A stretch of 64,000 bases of DNA, taken from contig NZ_CP046907.1 in assembly GCF_014083985.1 (NCBI RefSeq), positions 2,584,001 to 2,648,000 of the forward strand. The letters run 5' to 3'. Position 1 is the first letter of the stretch. Every line of letters starts with the position of its first letter. A program made the translations under genes and the position numbers. This DNA is from Streptomyces sp. SCUT-3 (GTDB taxonomy: Bacteria > Actinomycetota > Actinomycetes > Streptomycetales > Streptomycetaceae). Below the pieces are notes generated by a model. That model was not told the DNA's origin. It saw nothing but the letters and a program-made list of their open reading frames with translations, and searched no databases. Shown piece by piece: positions 7,588 through 14,670 of this stretch.

Positions 7588-8712
7588 ATGAACTTTAGCG
7601 TCGAACCCGGAAATATTGAGTCCTACGGAAAACTTGTAAAACGCGCCGCAGAGGCCATGGAGGCGGGAGAAAGCTACCTTAGTAAATACGCAAAGGTAGA
7701 CGAATCATCCTCGGGTGAAATCTGGCAGAAAGTTGTTGGTCTGCACGGCCCCCGCGTGCAGGAGGCATTAGGAGTAATTAAGAAGTTCTCAAAGATTCTC
7801 ACCGCATCCAGTCGGGAGCTGGAAAGATCCGCGCGCTACTACCGAAACACGGACCGCAGCCAAGCCGAACGTCTGGATGCCACCTATCCGGAAGGATCAG
7901 GCGTACCTGCCTACAGTGATCCGTGGACAGGAAGTCCAAGCGACTTCAAGGACAGAACAGACGCAGAAAATCGACTCAAACCTCCTGGGGGAGGCGATGG
8001 GTACATTCAAGGACATATTGATGAATTCGATTTCAACCCTGCCATGAAGACGTTCGGCACACTCATGGACTTGACAAGCCCCACCGCTCTTGTAGCTGAA
8101 GGGATCAAACTTGCCTTCGGCAAAGACATCCTGGGCGGGATGTCGCAGTGGGTGGCAGGGGACTGGGAAAGCTACCTGGACTGCGCTGACGTGTGGGACA
8201 ACCTGGCTAGTCTATGTGCTGACGTGTCCGAGAATGTGACGCACGGAAACTACACCCTGAGTTCTACTTGGTCTGGGAATTCCGCCGATGTCGCATGGGA
8301 TTACTTTGACGCCATCTCCAGCAAGCTCGACGAAGCCCAAATTGCTTTCGAATCCTTGCGGGACAAGTATATTGAAATAGCAAGTTCGATCTTCGGGCTT
8401 GCTGAACTGGTAAAGGCAGGAGCTGCCACTCTGAGTGACATGGCGATCCAAGTAGCTGTCACTGCCGCAGCAAGCAGCGCTGCAGCCACTACCGGAGTCG
8501 GGCTAGTGGGAACTGCCTTGGGGGCCGCTGTAATTGCCAAAAGAATCTTTGACATGATGGACCAATACAAGAAACTTTTGGATGCATACGACTTGGCTCT
8601 GGCTGGAGTGAGCATCCTGTACAGCGCGGGTTCAACTTCTATGGCAGCAACAGAGAGTGGATTGAAATCCTTTCCCGTGCCCGGCGGAAGCTACGACAAC
8701 GCTTCAGTTTGA
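7588..8712 (+). CDS. WXG100/ESX-like type VII secretion substrate candidate
   Basis: This is a 374-residue protein from ATG 7588 (GGGGGAA site upstream). The first 100 residues are a helical hairpin-like segment followed by Y85-R-N-T-D89, a YxxxD pattern that matches the known T7SS export signal. A second helical segment around residues 222-275 has W228-S-G230, the WXG turn of ESAT-6-like proteins. Residues about 285-318 are hydrophobic (Ala/Val/Gly-rich), perhaps membrane-active. There is no Sec signal peptide. Codon 61 is TTA (7768-7770), rare in Streptomyces and read only by the bldA tRNA, so developmental control is likely. No known toxin domain is recognised at the C-terminus. The secretion machinery is not in this window. 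Confidence 0.68.
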   Translation: MNFSVEPGNIESYGKLVKRAAEAMEAGESYLSKYAKVDESSSGEIWQKVVGLHGPRVQEALGVIKKFSKILTASSRELERSARYYRNTDRSQAERLDATYPEGSGVPAYSDPWTGSPSDFKDRTDAENRLKPPGGGDGYIQGHIDEFDFNPAMKTFGTLMDLTSPTALVAEGIKLAFGKDILGGMSQWVAGDWESYLDCADVWDNLASLCADVSENVTHGNYTLSSTWSGNSADVAWDYFDAISSKLDEAQIAFESLRDKYIEIASSIFGLAELVKAGAATLSDMAIQVAVTAAASSAAATTGVGLVGTALGAAVIAKRIFDMMDQYKKLLDAYDLALAGVSILYSAGSTSMAATESGLKSFPVPGGSYDNASV

Positions 8713-8734
8713 AGCGATATCCAGAGAGAGAGAA

Positions 8735-9013
8735 ATGGAAATCCAAAAGAAAAACCCCAATGAATGGCTCATCTCAAAACTTGCGCTATTCTTCGGGATA
8801 ACCTGCCTTCTGGGTGCGGCAGGTGTAGCGGGAATCATATTTTTTGCCACTCGGGGAGGTCTCGATTTCTCAACTGCAGTCCTTCTGGGATCCTGGCCGA
8901 TAGCCTCTGTTCTTGCTGCTCTCGGATGGAGGAGGAGGAAGATCTCCCTGTCCTTCGTCGCGCTCCTCGTCGTGCTGGCCGGACGACTCGCCGCAGGGCT
9001 CTTCGACCAGTAG
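8735..9013 (+). CDS. Small membrane protein, third gene of the T7SS-like cassette
   Basis: This is a 92-residue protein from ATG 8735, with a purine-rich AGAGAGAGA site directly upstream. Two or three membrane segments are visible: LALFFGITCLLGAAGVAG near residues 16-33, TAVLLGSWPIASVLAALG near 47-64, and SLSFVALLVVLAGRLAAG near 71-88, with a basic RRRK between the last two. The charge pattern suggests a cytoplasmic N-terminus. It lies 22 bases after the WXG100-like gene and shares its lower GC content. It may anchor or give immunity to the secreted partner; this is speculation from context. Confidence 0.72.
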   Translation: MEIQKKNPNEWLISKLALFFGITCLLGAAGVAGIIFFATRGGLDFSTAVLLGSWPIASVLAALGWRRRKISLSFVALLVVLAGRLAAGLFDQ

Positions 9014-9147
9014 ACGCTCTTGATGAAAGGAAACCGGAAGACCCGCAGAACAGCAATCCAAATCCTTGAGAAACTGTACGGCGGGGAGTAGTAGAATTTT
9101 CTTTCCTCAGGGGCGGCCCTGCTGAACTCCACGAGATTTAAGGAGCT

Positions 9148-9483
9148 TCACCCGCTGCGGGGTGCGTACATGATGACGGCCATGCCGGCGAGGCAGACGA
9201 GGGCGCCGACGACGTCGAAGCGGTCCGGGCGGTAGCCGTCGGCGACCATGCCCCAGGCGATCGACCCGGCGACGAAGATCCCGCCGTACGCAGCCAGGAC
9301 CCGGCCGAAGTTCTCGTCGTGCTGGAACGTGGCCACCAGGCCGTACAGGCCCAGGGCCACGACTCCGGCGCCGATCCAGGCCCAGCCCCTGTGCTCGCGG
9401 ACGCCCTGCCAGACGAGCCAGGCGCCCCCGATCTCCAGGAGCGCGGCGAGGACGAACAGGGCCACGGAACGGGCGACGAGCAC
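9148..9483 (-). CDS. YnfA family (UPF0060) membrane protein
   Basis: This is a 111-residue protein from GTG 9483 with four hydrophobic segments. The family pattern is visible: [21 protein letters not shown] near the N-terminus, [30 protein letters not shown] in the middle, and [23 protein letters not shown] at the C-terminus. YnfA proteins are small multidrug-resistance-like membrane proteins of uncertain substrate. The gene is divergent from a MerR-family regulator 125 bp away, and MerR proteins often control efflux genes next to them, so regulation by that neighbour is a reasonable inference. Confidence 0.92.
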   Translation of the reverse strand: MLVARSVALFVLAALLEIGGAWLVWQGVREHRGWAWIGAGVVALGLYGLVATFQHDENFGRVLAAYGGIFVAGSIAWGMVADGYRPDRFDVVGALVCLAGMAVIMYAPRSG

Positions 9484-9608
9484 GGCAGGATCCTTCCGGC
9501 GGGTGCAGGGAGCTGCGGGGGTGTCGGGGCCTCGTGACAGTCTCCCGGCACCCGGCCTTGACCCTCGACCCGGTCGAGGCCGCAGAGTCCGTGGACGTGG
9601 AGAGCGAC

Positions 9609-10700
9609 ATGCGCAGCATCGGTGAGACGGCCCGGGAGAGCGGCCTGACGGTCAGTGCGCTGCGGTTCTACGACGGGGCGGGCGTCTTCTGCCCCGCGTG
9701 GGTGGATCCGCAGACCGGGTACCGCTGGTACCGGACCGATCAGCTGGCCGACGCCCGGCTGCTGTGCCGGCTGCGCCGGGTGGGTCTGCCGGTCGCGGAG
9801 ATCCGGCTGGTGCTCGCGGCGCCGCCCGGGTCGGGCGAGGCACACCGGGTGCTCGACCGGCACCTGCGGCGCCTGGAGGACGGCCTGTCCGACGCGCGAC
9901 GGGAGCTCTCCGCCGTCCGCACTCTGATCGACCAGAGGGAGAGCCCCATGAGCAGCAGCACGACCCGCACCGCCGCCACCCGGTTCACCGTCGGTGCCGC
10001 GGACCTCGCCGCCGCCCTGGACGCCGTGCGCTTCGCCGCCGCGGAGGACTCCGAGCACCCCGTCCTGGGAGGGGTGCTGTTCGACGTGGAGGGGTCGGTG
10101 CTGCGCGTGGTGGCCACCGACCGGTACCGGATGGCGGTCTCGCAGGCCGCGGTGCCGGCCCTGGAGGGCCCCGGCGCGAGCACGGTCGTGCCGGTGCCGG
10201 TCGTCGACGGCATCCGGGCGCTGCTGGCCGGCGGCGGGGAGGTGACGCTCACGCTGGACGGGGACCGGGTCGTGCTGGAGGCGGCGGCCGGACGCCGGCT
10301 GGAGGGGGCGGCCCTGGAGGGCGACTTCCCGGACTACCGCCGCCTGACCCGGATCGAGGCGTCGCACCGGACGGACGTCCCCGCTTCCGTCCTGCGCGAG
10401 GCCGTGGCGGGCGGCGCGTGCCGGACGGTGCACGAGGGGCACGAGATCGTCCTGCTCTCCGTCGGCCCCGGGGGCGCGGTCTGCGTCGTCACCGAGGACG
10501 GTGGGGCCGGCGACGACGGTCGGGGGCCCGCCGACGGGACGCGGATCGCGGTGAACCGGCAGTACCTGCTGGAGGCCATCGGCGCGGGGGCACCGGAGCA
10601 GCTGGTGCTGGAGACCGGAAGCCCCATCACGCCGCTGGCGATCCGGGACGCGGGCAACGACGGAACGTTCTCGATCCTCATGCCGGTCCGGCTGCCGTAA
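9609..10700 (+). CDS. MerR regulator fused to DNA sliding-clamp (DnaN) domains II and III
   Basis: This is a 363-residue protein from ATG 9609. Residues 1-110 are a MerR HTH and coiled coil ([20 protein letters not shown], then TGYRWYR). Residues about 118-363 match the DNA polymerase III beta clamp: [26 protein letters not shown], then GDFPDYRRL, then the clamp C-terminal motif MPVRL. Only clamp domains II and III are present; the MerR part stands in the place of domain I. An internal ATG at 9948 (codon 114) has a GAGGGAGAG site before it and could start a clamp-only protein. MerR-clamp proteins are known in Streptomyces genomes, but I know of no assigned function. It is divergent from ynfA, a likely target. 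Confidence 0.87.
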   Translation: MRSIGETARESGLTVSALRFYDGAGVFCPAWVDPQTGYRWYRTDQLADARLLCRLRRVGLPVAEIRLVLAAPPGSGEAHRVLDRHLRRLEDGLSDARRELSAVRTLIDQRESPMSSSTTRTAATRFTVGAADLAAALDAVRFAAAEDSEHPVLGGVLFDVEGSVLRVVATDRYRMAVSQAAVPALEGPGASTVVPVPVVDGIRALLAGGGEVTLTLDGDRVVLEAAAGRRLEGAALEGDFPDYRRLTRIEASHRTDVPASVLREAVAGGACRTVHEGHEIVLLSVGPGGAVCVVTEDGGAGDDGRGPADGTRIAVNRQYLLEAIGAGAPEQLVLETGSPITPLAIRDAGNDGTFSILMPVRLP

Positions 10701-10928
10701 GGACCGGGACGGCTCCCGCTCCGGCCTCGGTCACGGCCCCGCCCCGCCCCGCCCCGGCTCCGGACACGCCGCCGGTCACGGTGGGGCGGTCCCCGCTTCG
10801 CCGGAGCCGTCGCACCGCCCGGGCTGCCGCCGGGCTGCCGCCGGAGTGCCGCCGGGCCGTCGCCGTCCCGGGTGATGTGCGGGCGGGAGGAGCCGGACGG
10901 GCGCCGGGCGGGGGTAGGCGTTCCTGTC

Positions 10929-11720
10929 ATGGGATTCGACTTTCTGAACGACAGGCCCGCGCGGCCCCGCGGCCGTGTCCGCGTCTTCCGCCGCGGGCGC
11001 CCGGCGTGGCTGCTGTGCGGCGCGGCCGCCGCGGCGGTGCTGGTGGGCGGCTGCGGGGACGGCGGGGACGGCGGCGAGGGCGCCGCCACCTCTCCCCCGG
11101 CCGCCACGGCCACCGGGTCGCCCCGGACGGAGCAGCCCGGCAGTCCCGGGGGGACCGGGGCCACCGGGAACCTCACCGGGGACCGGGCCGAGCGGCAGGC
11201 GCTGGTCTCCGCGAGCAAGGTCGGCTACGGGCAGGCGGTCGACGACGCCGTGGCCGAGGTCGACGGCGGCAAGCTCGTCGACATCGAGCTGGACCGGGGG
11301 CGCGGGTCGGACCCGGTGTGGGAGGCGAAGGTCGCCGCGCCGGACGGCACCGTCCACGAGGTCACCCTCGACGCGGTCTCCGGGGACGTCCTGCGGTCGC
11401 AGGAGGAGCCCGGGCAGAGCGACGACGACCGGAAGGAGGTGACCGACCTGATCACCCGGGCCGAGGTCTCGCCCGACGAGGCGGGGAAGACCGCCACCGG
11501 GCGGAAGAAGGGCGGCCGGGTGATCGGGGCGGAGCTCGACCACCACGACGGCCGGGAGGACCACGACGGCCAGGACGGCCACGACGGCCAGGAAGGCCGA
11601 GGGGGCGGCAACCCCGTCTGGAAGGTGGAGGTGGTGACGCCCGGCGACTGGAATCTGACCACCTACGACATCGACGCCGTCAGCGGTGACGTCCTGAGCG
11701 AGAGCGTCGACCGCGACTGA
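10929..11720 (+). CDS. PepSY-domain lipoprotein
   Basis: This is a 263-residue protein from ATG 10929. An Arg-rich N-terminus (RGRVRVFRRGR) leads into a hydrophobic segment and a lipobox-like VLVGGC near residue 38, so it is probably a membrane-anchored lipoprotein. Two PepSY-type repeats follow a Gly/Thr/Pro-rich linker; each ends in the same pattern, L/IDAVSGDVL-S/R. Between them is a His/Asp/Gly repeat (HDGxxxHDGQ). PepSY domains are thought to modulate proteases or bind near the cell surface. The His/Asp repeat might bind metal. A short acidic secreted protein is encoded 140 bp downstream. It stands alone with no partner sensor in view. Confidence 0.8.
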   Translation: MGFDFLNDRPARPRGRVRVFRRGRPAWLLCGAAAAAVLVGGCGDGGDGGEGAATSPPAATATGSPRTEQPGSPGGTGATGNLTGDRAERQALVSASKVGYGQAVDDAVAEVDGGKLVDIELDRGRGSDPVWEAKVAAPDGTVHEVTLDAVSGDVLRSQEEPGQSDDDRKEVTDLITRAEVSPDEAGKTATGRKKGGRVIGAELDHHDGREDHDGQDGHDGQEGRGGGNPVWKVEVVTPGDWNLTTYDIDAVSGDVLSESVDRD

Positions 11721-11862
11721 CCGGGCGGGGACCGTCCGCAGGGGGCCGGACGGATGACACGGGGACAACACGTCCACGGTGGGAGTAATGGGACGTGCGG
11801 CCGTCCGGGAGCGCGGTGATGCTGAGGACGTCTCATCCACGCATCCGCAACAGGGAGTTCCC

Positions 11863-12183
11863 ATGCGTGCATCTCGTCCCCTGGGTCTTGTGGCCCTCTC
11901 TCTCGCCCTGACCGGTCTTCTCGGCGCCGGCACTGCCGTCGCCGCGGGCCAGGGCGACCCCGACCGCCACCACCGCTACATCGACGCCGAGGAGTGCATC
12001 GACGACGGCGGCCAGGTGGTGCTGGAGGAGGAAGCCGAGTTCGGCATCTGCAACGGCGGCGACTCCAACGGTGAGATCGTCGACCTCGACAACGACTACG
12101 ACGACGACGACTACTTCGACGACGACTTCAGGCCCTTCGACGACAAGGGCGCGGCCAAGGCCAAGGGCCAGGCCAAGGCCTGA
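11863..12183 (+). CDS. Small acidic secreted protein
   Basis: This is a 106-residue protein from ATG 11863 with a GGGAG site. The signal peptide is clear (basic MRASR start, hydrophobic core, AVAA-type cleavage near residue 28). The mature part has two cysteines (EECIDDGG and FGICNGG) that probably pair, then an extreme Asp-rich stretch (residues about 70-92, mostly D with N, Y and F) and a Lys/Ala tail. It may bind calcium or other cations at the cell surface. I do not recognise a family. A strong hairpin follows its stop. Confidence 0.75.
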   Translation: MRASRPLGLVALSLALTGLLGAGTAVAAGQGDPDRHHRYIDAEECIDDGGQVVLEEEAEFGICNGGDSNGEIVDLDNDYDDDDYFDDDFRPFDDKGAAKAKGQAKA

Positions 12184-12204
12184 GGTCTGCGTCTCTGACC
12201 ACAG

Positions 12205-12244
12205 ACGGGTGTCCCCGTCCCGCTGCCGGGACGGGGACACCCGT
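12205..12244. terminator. Strong bidirectional terminator hairpin
   Basis: A perfect 17-bp inverted repeat (12205-12221 with 12228-12244, six-base loop) lies between the convergent acidic secreted protein gene and the next minus-strand gene. It ends 17 bases from the latter's stop. Confidence 0.85.
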
Positions 12245-12261
12245 CCGTGAGTTCCGCACCG

Positions 12262-12672
12262 TCAGCCGGGATCGAGGACGTCGACGGACAGCGGCCCCAC
12301 CCTGACCAGGCACGAGCCGCAGCGGCCGTGGGAGCGGTCGAGGAGGATTTCGACCTTCCTGCCGGTGAAGCCGGTGACGGTCCCGGTCGTGCCCCGCAGG
12401 TACTGGGGAACGGCTGTGCGGTTGATGCGGACCCGGGCACCCAGGGGTACGGCGGCCATGGCCCGTTGGGCGTCCTTCTCCCGCACCTGCCGGTGGCGCT
12501 GCTGGATGGTGCGGGTGAGCAGGGGGAGGTGTGCGTCCACTGCTCCGGCCGTGATCAGGCCGACCATGGAGGCCACGTCGGGGGTGAGGGCGGATTCGAG
12601 GGCGGAGGCAGAGGCGGATTCAGGAGTGTGGGCGAGGACAGGAACCGGGCGGGAGCGGCGTTTTCTGCTCAT
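12262..12672 (-). CDS. Hypothetical protein with KOW-like C-terminal domain
   Basis: This is a 136-residue basic protein from ATG 12672. The N-terminal part begins MSRKRRSRP and runs into a helical segment with TIQQRHRQVREKDAQRAM. The last 60 residues read as a small beta-barrel: GARVRINRTAVPQYLRG, then TGTVTGFTGRKVEILLD, which resembles KOW/SH3-like RNA- or nucleic-acid-binding folds. Two cysteines (GRCGSCL) give a CxxC. The family is not recognised. Its upstream region holds a consensus DnaA box and repeated GGACAAC elements. A role in nucleic-acid binding is inferred only from the fold-like pattern and charge. Confidence 0.6.
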   Translation of the reverse strand: MSRKRRSRPVPVLAHTPESASASALESALTPDVASMVGLITAGAVDAHLPLLTRTIQQRHRQVREKDAQRAMAAVPLGARVRINRTAVPQYLRGTTGTVTGFTGRKVEILLDRSHGRCGSCLVRVGPLSVDVLDPG

Positions 12673-12715
12673 GCCGGACAGCGTGGAGTGCGACTCGGAC
12701 AACCTGCCCACAGCC

Positions 12716-12724
12716 TGTGGACAA
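12716..12724 (-). promoter_or_regulatory. Consensus DnaA box (TTGTCCACA on the minus strand)
   Basis: TGTGGACAA on the plus strand is an exact Streptomyces DnaA box. It sits 44 bases upstream of the start of the KOW-like gene. Related GGACAAC elements occur nearby at about 12696 and 12757. A lone box may bind DnaA as a regulator or may be chance. Confidence 0.45.
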
Positions 12725-13091
12725 CTTTGCGCGGGCGGACGGATTTCCACAGGCGGACAACCCTTGCGGGTGAACGCCCCCGCCGGTGGGCGTCCGCACG
12801 CCGGTGGACGCACCCGCGGACGGGCGGCCCTCGGGCGGGTGTCCCCTCGATCAGGCGGCCTCACCGGCAGGCGGCTCCGCCGTGCCACCGCTCCGCCGTA
12901 CGGCGCCTGCCGCACCCACCGCCCGCATGGGGGCCGGGCGGTGGGCGCGGCAGGACGTGCGGAGGAGCGGGACGTGCGAGGGAGCGGGACGTGCGGATGG
13001 GACGGTCCCCGCGCCGGGGCGGGCGGACGGCCGCAACCCCTGTGGGCACCTCGAGCGGACCGGGCGCCCGCCCCGGCACGGGGAGTCGGGA
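12725..13091. other. Intergenic region with short GC-rich direct repeats
   Basis: No convincing gene is seen. The region holds scattered copies of a GCGGGACGTGCG-like element near 12950-13000 and general Arg/Pro/Gly-type low-complexity frames on both strands. It lies upstream of the KOW-like gene and downstream of the M23 peptidase gene. Confidence 0.5.
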
Positions 13092-13134
13092 CCGACGGCC
13101 CTGGTGCCGGGGGGTGTGTCACCAGGGCCGTCGG
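13092..13134 (-). terminator. Terminator of the M23 peptidase gene
   Basis: A 15-bp inverted repeat (CCGACGGCCCTGGTG and its complement, 13-base loop) lies about 40 bases past the M23 stop on the minus strand. Confidence 0.7.
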
Positions 13135-13176
13135 GACTCGGGAATCAGCGGGCGCGGCGCGCCCGGGCGGGGTGCG

Positions 13177-14154
13177 TCAGACGGTGACGCCGTGGTCGCG
13201 CAGCCACTGCACGGGGGCGACGGGGGAACCGCCGCCGGGGCGGACCTCCAGGTGGAGGTGCGGGCCGGTGGAGTTGCCGGTGGAGCCGACGCGGCCGATG
13301 GTCTCGCCGGTGGAGACCGTGCCGGAGGTCTTGGTCATCGAGGACAGGTGGCAGTACCAGATCTCGGTGCCGTCCGGCAGGGTCAGGATGATGCGGTAGC
13401 CGTAGGAGCCGGCCCAGCCCGCGGAGGTGATCTCGCCGCCGTGGACGGCGACGACCGGGGTTCCGGAGGGTGCGGCGAAGTCCTGGCCGGTGTGGTCGGC
13501 GGACCACATGGAGCCGGCCTGGCCGTAGCCGGCGGTCAGGGTGTAGTTGGAGGTCGGCTTGGTGAAGCTGGCGGCGAGCTTGGCCAGGCGCTCGGCCTCG
13601 GCCTTCTTCGCGGCCTCCTCGGCGGCCTTCTTCCGGGCCTCTTCCTCCGCGGCCTTCTTGGCCGCGTCCTCGCGGACCTTCTTCTCGGCCGCCTCCTTGG
13701 CGGCCTTCTCCGCCGCTGCTTCCTCCGCCGCCGCGCGCTCGGCGCTGTCGGCGGCGTTCTGCTGCTGGGCGGCCTGCTCGAGGATGCGGGTGCGCAGGGC
13801 CTCGCCGGCGTCGGAGGAGGCCGTGGTGGCGAGGGGGGCGGCGACGGGTGCCGCGGCGGTGTCGTCCTCGCCGGCGACCAGGGTGTCCAGGCCCGCGGAG
13901 GCGACCGACGACATGTCGGGGACGGAGATGGGCAGGGACGCCTTGCTCTGGGCGGTGGCTACGCCGCCCGCGCCCATCGCCGCGACTGCGGCGACGCCGA
14001 GGACGGTGGAGCCGCGGGAGATGGTGCGCTGCTTGGGGAGCCGGTGCTTTCCGCGCACTGCGGCCACGGACTCCTCCGTGGGGTTCCAGCCCCCCGGGCC
14101 GGCCTCGGGCAGGGAGGCGGTGGACCACATCTGGGCAGGCTCGTTCGACGCCAC
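13177..14154 (-). CDS. M23-family cell-wall endopeptidase
   Basis: This is a 325-residue protein from GTG 14154 (GGAAAGGAG site). The N-terminal cytoplasmic part leads into a signal/anchor segment (STVLGVAAVAAMGAGGVATAQ, residues about 49-69). A long Ala/Glu/Lys coiled coil follows (about 125-200). The C-terminal 115 residues are the M23 (LytM) domain: the first zinc ligands in DHTGQDFAAP and the second in PHLHLEVRPGG, with WYCHLSSM between. M23 enzymes cut peptidoglycan cross-bridges; this one is extracellular. The mRNA leader carries a c-di-AMP riboswitch, so expression should respond to that nucleotide, as known for actinobacterial cell-wall hydrolases. Confidence 0.93.
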   Translation of the reverse strand: MASNEPAQMWSTASLPEAGPGGWNPTEESVAAVRGKHRLPKQRTISRGSTVLGVAAVAAMGAGGVATAQSKASLPISVPDMSSVASAGLDTLVAGEDDTAAAPVAAPLATTASSDAGEALRTRILEQAAQQQNAADSAERAAAEEAAAEKAAKEAAEKKVREDAAKKAAEEEARKKAAEEAAKKAEAERLAKLAASFTKPTSNYTLTAGYGQAGSMWSADHTGQDFAAPSGTPVVAVHGGEITSAGWAGSYGYRIILTLPDGTEIWYCHLSSMTKTSGTVSTGETIGRVGSTGNSTGPHLHLEVRPGGGSPVAPVQWLRDHGVTV

Positions 14155-14179
14155 GACCGGCGTACTCCTTTCCTTCCTT

Positions 14180-14325
14180 CTCGCCTACCGGGTTAGCTGA
14201 CGGGTTCGGAGCAGGAAGGTCTCCTACGGAGGGCCGGATGGTTACGGCTCCCCGATTCACCCCAAGGAAAGTGGTTCCCCGGTTCTCGCCGCGCCCTGGT
14301 GGGGGCGCTTTGTGATTCGGCGACG
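14180..14325 (-). promoter_or_regulatory. Cyclic di-AMP (ydaO/yuaA) riboswitch
   Basis: The minus-strand leader of the M23 gene contains the hallmark ydaO blocks in order: CCGAATCACAAAGC near its 5' end, GGGGAACCA then TTGGGGTGAATCGGGG in the middle, and CCGAACCCGTCAGCTAACC followed by CGGTAGGCG at the 3' end. This is the class that binds c-di-AMP and normally switches the downstream cell-wall gene off. It ends about 25 bases before the start codon. I identified it by consensus from memory. Confidence 0.9.
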
Positions 14326-14616
14326 GCGCACGGTGCCGCCCTTCGACGGCGTTGCCGACCGCGCTGCGTTATCGAACGTTAATAGACGCACGGGCCGGAT
14401 TCCAAGCCGTTCCGCTAATCATCCCGAGGATTCATCGGACAGATCGGGATCTTCGGTGCAGGATCGTCGAACGTCAGGTCTCGATTGGGAATTGACTGGA
14501 TGTCAGTTGATGCACGGAGGCGTGACACGCGGTTGCTGAGCGTGATATCCGGATGTGACGATCATCGCCCCGTGCACCGTGACGGACCGTGGCGGCAAAC
14601 GCCCCGCCGACGACCG
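14326..14616. other. Intergenic region with divergence in composition, promoter side of the M23 leader
   Basis: No gene is seen. The stretch contains AT-richer blocks such as GTTATCGAACGTTAATAG (14367-14384), which probably include the promoter of the riboswitch RNA on the minus strand. Nothing else was recognised. Confidence 0.45.
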
Positions 14617-14651
14617 CGGGCGGGCGGCACGCCGTGCCGTCCGCCCGCCCG
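14617..14651 (-). terminator. Terminator of the MFS gene
   Basis: An 11-bp GC-rich stem (14617-14627 with 14641-14651), with further complementary bases in the loop, lies 20 bases beyond the MFS stop on the minus strand. Confidence 0.65.
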
Positions 14652-14670
14652 TGAACGCTCCCCCCGCAGG

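Noticed and set aside
6888-9147. An integrated mobile element with attachment sites
   Set aside because: Composition suggests transfer, but no integrase, transposase, tRNA end or direct repeats were found, so no mobile element is claimed.
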